Shown here: positions 8,146 to 11,608 of the stretch, in pieces
Position numbering within the stretch: the first letter of the stretch is position 1
Layout: every line of letters begins with the position of its first letter
Assembly (NCBI GenBank): GCA_035560935.1
Contig: DATMYQ010000131.1
Span: 1-11,608, forward strand
From: DATMYQ01 sp035560935
GTDB lineage: Bacteria; Bacillota; Negativicutes; Sporomusales; Sporomusaceae
Length of the DNA stretch: 11,608 nucleotides
Direction: 5' to 3'
The notes under the pieces: generated by a model
Database searches by the model: none
What the model was told of the DNA's origin: nothing
Seen by the model: only the letters and a program-made list of their open reading frames with translations
Translations under genes and position numbers: made by a program

Positions 8146-8328
8146 ATCACTCGTGGGTCAAAGCGGTGATTGCCGGACAGGCAGTTCTTCTGACTCAGGA
8201 TCATCACTCGCCTGCGCCTTCCCAGGTATCATACCCAGTGGCATATTGCAGACCGTTCCCCTTCACAGCGGCGGGACCGTGCCGGTTTTTCACCGGCTTC
8301 CCTATTAAGCCCTGACGGGCACCTGTCC
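8146..8328 (-). promoter_or_regulatory. Cobalamin riboswitch
   Basis: Read on the minus strand, the conserved elements of the cobalamin aptamer occur in order: outer P1 strand GGACAGG (8328-8322), AATAGGGAAGCCGGTGAAA, CGGTCCCGCCGCTGTGA, GCCACTGGG, CTGGGAAGGC, and a B12 box at 8195-8180 reading AGTCAGAAGAACTGCC. The closing P1 strand CCTGTCC (8181-8175) is fully complementary to the first. A further hairpin with ATCAC/GTGAT arms (8146-8170) follows, in the place of P13. The B12 box departs from the usual consensus at two bases (A for G at its position 7, A for C at 11). It lies between a sigma-A promoter and an intrinsic terminator ahead of sirC, so it should switch off the whole tetrapyrrole operon when cobalamin is plentiful. 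Confidence 0.95.
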
Positions 8329-8346
8329 CATATATAATTATCTTAA

Positions 8347-8375
8347 ATTTTAGGACAATATTGACAAAAAGTCAA
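8347..8375 (-). promoter_or_regulatory. Sigma-A promoter of the tetrapyrrole operon
   Basis: Minus strand -35 TTGACT (8375-8370), a 17-base spacer and -10 TAAAAT (8352-8347). This places the transcript start close to 8340, about a dozen bases before the riboswitch P1. The -35 lies in a TTGAC-AAAAA-GTCAA inverted repeat (8361-8375), which could be an operator or coincidence. Confidence 0.8.
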
Positions 8376-8404
8376 TTCACTTGGTAAAAAACCCTGATTT
8401 TGCA

Positions 8405-9793
8405 CTAACGGGCGTAGTCACTGCCGATCGTTACCGTCACCTGATCCGCCTTGCTCTCATCCTTTTGCACCTGCAGCACATAATGGAACGGCAGATGGGA
8501 CAGCTTGTCCAAAACCGCGTTATTGTAGGTGCGGGCCAGCACCGTGGTTTTTGCGGCAGTGTTCGCCTGATTGCTCACCCCGGTTACCTCGTGGCCATCG
8601 CTGCGCAGGGCCGCTGCCACTTTGCCCCCGGCATCGCTGATGCCGCTGGCGTTCACCACCGTGATCCGCAGTTTGCCGCTGGATGATTTTCCTTTATCCG
8701 CTGTGGAACCGTCAATGCCCGGCTTTACCGGCTTCGTCGGAGCCACCACCGGCGCATTGTCCAGCTTGCGGGTAATCGGCAGCGAATCGAGGTACTGATT
8801 GGCCAACGTCCGGCTTTCCGCCTGATAGCGCGGGTTACTGCCCAGCCCCTGCACCCGGGCGACATAATCCCGCAGCAAAGCAATATCGGGTATCCAGTAA
8901 CTGATATCCGCCATCATCCGCGGCGCACCGGCAATACTGGCCGTATCCAGGCCCTGCCGTGAGGCGTCCGCCAGTAGTTTCGCCAAGTTCAGCATATCGG
9001 CCCCGCTCATATCCGTGGTGATCGCCGCCGCCAGTTCGCGGATTATCGCCGGGATTTGCGGCAGCACGTTGGGGCTGCTCACCTGTTGAAGCACCGCCCG
9101 CAAAAACTTCTGCTGCCGTTCAATCCGGCCGATATCGCCTTCCTCGTCCCGGTAGCGCACATATTGGATAGCCGTCCTGCCGTCCAGGTGCTGCTGACCC
9201 GGCTGCAGATTAATGAACAATCCCCCGTTGTCGTCATAGGGATCGTTGTAGTACATCCGTTTTTCCACATCGATATCGACCCCGCCAATGGCGTCGATAA
9301 TACGGTTAAAGCCGTCGATGTTCACCACCACATAATAGTCAATGGGAATGCCCAACAGGTCTTCCACCGCTTTTTGCGCCAACTGCTGGCGCCCGAAAGC
9401 AAAGGCATGGTTGATTTTATCCCAGTTCCGTCCGGGAATCCGAACCCGGGTATCGCGGGGAATCGAGAGCAGGGAAACTTTTTTCGTTGCCGTATCCACC
9501 GTCACCAAAATCATGGTGTCGGACCGGCCCGTGTCACCGCGGCGCTCGTCCACCCCCAGCACCAGAATATTGACCTTGCCGGGCAAATTGGTGATGCCGT
9601 TCTCGCGGGGAGTTGTCCGCTTGGGTTTTTCAAAGCTGTCACCGCCCAGCCAAAAATAAGTTAGTCCGGTGACCGACACAAACAGCAACATCAGCGTGGT
9701 CAAGGCCAGTATCTGTTTCCACCGCTGCCCTTTGCCGCGTTGCTGTTCCGCCAACCGTCGTTCCTGGCGGGTTTCCGTTCTATGATCATTCAT
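8405..9793 (-). CDS. LCP (LytR-CpsA-Psr) family cell-wall protein with LytR_C domain
   Basis: A 462-residue membrane-anchored protein. Residues 1-26 are charged and cytoplasmic, 27-49 form one transmembrane segment (ILALTTLMLLFVSVTGLTYFWL), and the rest should be outside. The LCP domain (about 72-240) has VNILVLGVDER, GRSDTMILVTVD (Arg90, Asp92), SIPRDTRVRIPG (Arg113, Asp114), KINHAFAFG, and VRYRDEEGDIGRIERQQKFL (212-231), the conserved arginines and aspartates that bind polyprenyl-pyrophosphate. A Pro/Gly/Ser-rich linker (about 345-372) leads to a LytR_C-type domain (374-460, with LRITVVNASG). Family members attach glycopolymers from lipid carriers to peptidoglycan; the polymer here is unknown. 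The start overlaps the previous stop as TGATG, so translation is probably coupled. No terminator is visible after it. Confidence 0.92.
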   Translation of the reverse strand: MNDHRTETRQERRLAEQQRGKGQRWKQILALTTLMLLFVSVTGLTYFWLGGDSFEKPKRTTPRENGITNLPGKVNILVLGVDERRGDTGRSDTMILVTVDTATKKVSLLSIPRDTRVRIPGRNWDKINHAFAFGRQQLAQKAVEDLLGIPIDYYVVVNIDGFNRIIDAIGGVDIDVEKRMYYNDPYDDNGGLFINLQPGQQHLDGRTAIQYVRYRDEEGDIGRIERQQKFLRAVLQQVSSPNVLPQIPAIIRELAAAITTDMSGADMLNLAKLLADASRQGLDTASIAGAPRMMADISYWIPDIALLRDYVARVQGLGSNPRYQAESRTLANQYLDSLPITRKLDNAPVVAPTKPVKPGIDGSTADKGKSSSGKLRITVVNASGISDAGGKVAAALRSDGHEVTGVSNQANTAAKTTVLARTYNNAVLDKLSHLPFHYVLQVQKDESKADQVTVTIGSDYAR

Positions 9794-10023
9794 CAGATAA
9801 CCGTATATCCTTCTTCCTCAATCACTTCCCGGAGGGCGTCCAGTGTGACCCGCCCTGGAACCGCCTCCACCGTCAGTGTTTTTGCTTCCAGATCGACCGT
9901 CGCCGTCTGAATGCCTTCCAGCCCCTTGACCGCCCGCTCCACCGCGCTTTTGCAATGCCCGCAGGTCATGCCGTCCACTTTGATCACTATTTTTTCCGGT
10001 TGGTTGCAACCACAATTACACAT
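9793..10023 (-). CDS. Heavy-metal-associated (CopZ-like) small protein
   Basis: A 76-residue HMA-domain protein of the ferredoxin-like fold. The metal site is GMTCGHC at 18-24 (Cys21, Cys24); the rest (KSAVERAVKGLEGI, VDLEAKTLTVE, EVIEEEGYTVI) matches the family through to the end. Soluble proteins like this ferry copper(I) or another soft metal in the cytoplasm. An unusual feature is the N-terminus MCNCGCNQ, with three extra cysteines (2, 4, 6) in CxCxC spacing, not needed for the core fold and perhaps a second metal site. The ATG has TAGGAGGG at 9 bases, overlapping the upstream stop. No copper ATPase or copper regulator is in the window, so the metal is undetermined. Confidence 0.9.
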   Translation of the reverse strand: MCNCGCNQPEKIVIKVDGMTCGHCKSAVERAVKGLEGIQTATVDLEAKTLTVEAVPGRVTLDALREVIEEEGYTVI

Positions 10024-10032
10024 ATGTCCCTA

Positions 10033-10040
10033 CCCTCCTA
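10033..10040 (-). promoter_or_regulatory. Ribosome binding site overlapping the upstream stop
   Basis: TAGGAGGG on the minus strand. The TAG is the stop of the thiamine-binding protein gene (10040-10038), and the heavy-metal protein ATG follows 9 bases later. The arrangement matches the hemB/hemL junction and suggests coupled translation. Confidence 0.8.
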
Positions 10041-10337
10041 TAGTTTTTCCCGGACCGCCTGAAGCTTTCCGTCCATTGTCAGTTCCTTGTCCCGCCGGTC
10101 ATCGATCCGAATACTGGTGGATACCCGCTGAGCGCCGGCCGCAAATGGTGTCTCGTGCATTTCCCGGATCACGGCCAGTATCCGGTTCAAATCTCCTTCT
10201 ATCACCGTAGACATCGGCGTTAACCGATAGCTCAGGTCACCCGCTTTTTCCAGTACTTTATGGCAATTGGCCACATACTGGCTGATGCTGGCACTGCCGG
10301 TTCCCAGCGGTACAATCGTTACTTCTGCAATGGCCAT
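10038..10337 (-). CDS. MTH1187/YkoF-type thiamine-binding protein
   Basis: A 99-residue member of the MTH1187 (DUF77) family, small cytoplasmic proteins with a ferredoxin-like fold, some of which bind thiamine or related pyrimidines; no enzyme activity is established. Family marks are the N-terminal AEVTIVPLGTGSASISQYV (4-22), YRLTPMSTVIEGD (37-49) and RVSTSIRIDDRRDK (71-84). The open frame extends 20 codons upstream to 10397, but the ATG at 10337 is preferred: GGAGGG lies 6 bases before it, the protein then has the family's length, and the proposed promoter -10 (10398-10404) would leave no room to translate the longer form. No THI-box (TPP) riboswitch is visible. It heads a three-gene minus-strand cluster. 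Confidence 0.88.
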   Translation of the reverse strand: MAIAEVTIVPLGTGSASISQYVANCHKVLEKAGDLSYRLTPMSTVIEGDLNRILAVIREMHETPFAAGAQRVSTSIRIDDRRDKELTMDGKLQAVREKL

Positions 10338-10397
10338 ATTTTTCCCTCCGTTTATTGGCAGGCTATGCCTATTTCCAGCAATACGCCTGTATATCAT

Positions 10398-10424
10398 ATT
10401 CGACCTGCCGGACCAAAAACCTGC
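10398..10424 (-). promoter_or_regulatory. Sigma-H-like promoter of the thiamine-binding/HMA/LCP cluster
   Basis: Minus strand GCAGGTTTT (10424-10416), an 11-base spacer, then GTCGAAT (10404-10398). The Bacillus sigma-H consensus is RnAGGAwWW, 11-12 bases, RnnGAAT; the match misses only at the A after AGG. The expected transcript start is near 10390, giving a leader of about 50 bases to the ATG at 10337. The function is inferred from motif and position only. Confidence 0.55.
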
Positions 10425-10521
10425 CTTCCTTAGTCGTTATCCTTAAATCCCAGCCTACGTCAGTTAACGATACCCACAGCGGATTATTGCGCAAATGGTA
10501 ATTGGGCAATTGCTAATGACC

Positions 10522-11076
10522 TCAAACCCTTCTCACCTGACAGCCGGTTTTGCGTGCCAGTTCCTTCATCGTTTCACAGTTGTATTTCTGCATCGCCTGC
10601 ACCAGAATCTTCGCGCAGGCTCGGGCATCCGACATGGCATGATGATGATCCAGTTCCAGCTCCAAATGTGCGGCAATAGTTGAAAGTCGGTGGTTGGGTA
10701 AATTCGCCCAGGATAGTTTCGCGATCTGATAGGTGCACGCATAATAAAAATTCGGCATCGCCAGCCCATATTTTTGCGTAACTTGTTTCAAAACGCCAAT
10801 GTCAAAACTTGCATTATGGGCAATAACCAGATTTCCTGTCAGTCGCGGCCATAATTCCCGGCTTACGACCGGAAAGTTCGGCATATTTTTCACGTCCGCC
10901 GCAGTGATTCCATGGATATCAACGTTAAAAGAACTAAAATAATCCTCCGGATTCACCAGCGAATAATATTCGTCGACGATGATTCCATTTTCGACCATGG
11001 CCATACCCACGGCGCAGACACTGTCTCTTTTTTGATTGGCCGTTTCAAAATCAAGCGCAACAAATTTTAATTTCAT
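10522..11076 (-). CDS. DnaQ-like 3'-5' exonuclease (DEDDh)
   Basis: A 184-residue exonuclease domain of the DNA polymerase III epsilon / PolC type. The metal-binding residues are seen in order: FVALDFETA (Asp9, Glu11; Exo I), VIAHNASFDIGVL (Asp92; Exo II) and HHHAMSDARA (His145, Asp150; Exo III, DEDDh class). The domain stands alone, with no polymerase or helicase partner in the window, so it may be a proofreading-like or repair nuclease, or act on RNA. The ATG has GAGGGTG at 7 bases. The short C-terminal tail (Arg- and Cys-containing, from about 165) is unassigned. No terminator is seen in the 97 bp before the next sigma-H-like promoter, so readthrough into the next cluster is possible. Confidence 0.9.
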   Translation of the reverse strand: MKLKFVALDFETANQKRDSVCAVGMAMVENGIIVDEYYSLVNPEDYFSSFNVDIHGITAADVKNMPNFPVVSRELWPRLTGNLVIAHNASFDIGVLKQVTQKYGLAMPNFYYACTYQIAKLSWANLPNHRLSTIAAHLELELDHHHAMSDARACAKILVQAMQKYNCETMKELARKTGCQVRRV

Positions 11077-11121
11077 TATATTTCACCCTCTTCAACGCAT
11101 GGATGTATTCTTATTTTGGGG

Positions 11122-11148
11122 AACCGGACAGAAAGACGGGAGCCGGTT
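11122..11148. repeat. Small inverted repeat in the exonuclease leader
   Basis: AACCGG at 11122-11127 and CCGGTT at 11143-11148, a 6-bp GC-rich stem with a 15-base loop. It would fold in the leader RNA of the exonuclease gene, about 45 bases before its start. There is no T-run after it on the minus strand; on the plus strand AGGTTTTT follows, but no plus-strand gene precedes it. Confidence 0.4.
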
Positions 11149-11182
11149 AGGTTTTTCACAACTTTTAAACTCGCGTTTGCAT

Positions 11183-11210
11183 ATTCCTGTTACCCTCGCA
11201 ATTTCCCTGC
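11183..11210 (-). promoter_or_regulatory. Weaker sigma-H-like promoter of the exonuclease gene
   Basis: Minus strand GCAGGGAAA (11210-11202), a 12-base spacer, then CAGGAAT (11189-11183). It resembles RnAGGAwWW-N11-12-RnnGAAT with mismatches at the base after AGG and at the first base of the -10. It shares GCAGG...GAATATG with the motif at 10398-10424. The transcript start would fall near 11175, giving a leader of about 100 bases. Confidence 0.4.
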
Positions 11211-11608
11211 AAGAATATTTTATCGGTTGATCCCCCGCATGATTTCGTGATCCCCGTTGAGATTTTTTCCGTGCTTTTCATGGCCATCGGCATGGTTTTA
11301 CAGATTGAACACATTGATTATATCATTGTTCTTATCTATCCGAAACGCATAACCACTCTCCCCCTCTTTTTATCTATTATTTTACCCAAAATACTTTTTT
11401 TGCAAATGTTATTTTCTTTAATTGAAAATATATATAATAACATTTTTGCGGAAAGTATAGGGAAATGGAGATTGTCAGAGTATGGTTTGCCATTATTAGC
11501 GCGCTCTCATCAAAAGTGATTTGTTTAAAATGAGCTGTTGTTAATAAAAACATACGAAAAGGAATATAACTTGATTTTTCGCTTCCGTATCTTGACAATG
11601 AGAAACAT
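11211..11608. other. AT-rich region without a credible gene
   Basis: About 400 bases, clearly richer in A and T than the rest by eye. Open frames here are short, begin at GTG or TTG without a good ribosome site, and encode low-complexity hydrophobic or lysine-rich stretches, so I do not call them. The region holds direct repeats of TGATCCCC (11228-11235 and 11248-11255), a minus-strand extended -10 (TGATATAAT, 11325-11317) without a good -35, and an inverted repeat at 11404-11445. Near the edge there is a plus-strand TTGACA (11592-11597) that could be a -35 for a gene beyond the window. Confidence 0.6.
11404..11445. repeat. AT-rich inverted repeat
   Basis: AAATGTTATT (11404-11413) is perfectly repeated in inverse as AATAACATTT (11436-11445), with a 22-base spacer. 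A TTTTC/GAAAA pair within could extend the hairpin. T-runs lie outside both arms, so it may be a weak terminator for a unit outside the window or a protein-binding site. No gene adjoins it closely. Confidence 0.45.

Noticed and set aside
8361..8390. Plus-strand promoter (TTGACA, 18-base spacer, TAAAAA) directed into the LCP gene
   Set aside because: The TTGACA is the mirror of the minus-strand -35 palindrome, the -10 is poor, and there is no plus-strand gene to serve.
10338..10397. 20-codon N-terminal extension of the thiamine-binding protein
   Set aside because: The internal ATG has a strong GGAGGG site and matches the family start; the extension would begin at or before the proposed transcript start.
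10338..10521. TPP (THI-box) riboswitch before the thiamine-binding gene
   Set aside because: None of the conserved THI-box sequence (such as CTGAGA) is present in the gap.
11077..11210. Cyclic-di-GMP or other known riboswitch in the exonuclease leader
   Set aside because: The GC-rich stem and GCAAACGCGAG stretch prompted a check, but the conserved aptamer order is absent.
11247..11519. Plus-strand 90-codon open frame, hydrophobic
   Set aside because: It begins at GTG without a ribosome site, lies in AT-rich DNA where isoleucine/leucine-rich frames arise by chance, and contains the inverted repeat. No recognisable domain.
11377..11598. Minus-strand 73-codon open frame
   Set aside because: TTG start with no Shine-Dalgarno, low-complexity content, and overlaps the hairpin region; no family resemblance.
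11571..11608. Possible start of a plus-strand gene (TTG with AAAAGGA 7 bases upstream)
   Set aside because: Only about 12 codons before the window ends and a TTG start; nothing to support coding.

Overview
The window looks like a chromosomal segment from an endospore-forming or related Firmicute (Bacillota). Negativicutes of the Sporomusa type or a Clostridium-like anaerobe fit best. This rests on a fused CobA-HemD protein, a cobalamin riboswitch upstream of the tetrapyrrole genes, strong AGGAGG-type ribosome binding sites and sigma-H-like promoter motifs. The taxonomic call is inference; no rRNA or other marker is present.

Layout: a PLP-dependent class I/II aminotransferase gene (3-1187, +) converges on everything else, which lies on the minus strand. 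A perfect 25-bp inverted repeat at 1201-1259 separates the two and probably terminates both. Reading leftward from about 8375 there is one tetrapyrrole operon: sigma-A promoter (8347-8375), cobalamin riboswitch (8146-8328), intrinsic terminator (8081-8115), then sirC, hemA, hemC, cobA-hemD, hemB and hemL. The genes are tightly packed, with overlaps or gaps of at most 24 bp. Together they encode every step from glutamyl-tRNA to sirohydrochlorin: HemA and HemL make 5-aminolevulinate, HemB porphobilinogen, HemC hydroxymethylbilane, the HemD part uroporphyrinogen III, the CobA part precorrin-2, and SirC sirohydrochlorin. No hemE or later protoporphyrin gene is present, so the operon points to corrinoid and siroheme (or siroheme-derived heme) synthesis, with cobalamin feedback on the whole trunk.

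Upstream lies a second minus-strand cluster: an MTH1187-type thiamine-binding protein (10038-10337), a small heavy-metal-associated (CopZ-like) protein (9793-10023) and an LCP (LytR-CpsA-Psr) cell-wall protein (8405-9793). These are coupled by a stop/SD overlap and a TGATG overlap, behind a good sigma-H-like promoter. Further upstream is a DEDDh 3'-5' exonuclease gene (10522-11076) with a second, weaker sigma-H-like motif and a long leader.

The last 400 bases or so (11211-11608) are AT-rich, without a credible gene, and hold an inverted repeat and possible promoter elements. I saw no tRNA, rRNA, CRISPR array, insertion sequence or pseudogene. The catalytic core is conventional. The points that deserve a second look are the regulation (riboswitch over the whole trunk, a leader mini-ORF, paired sigma-H-like promoters) and the odd thiamine-metal-cell wall gene cluster.
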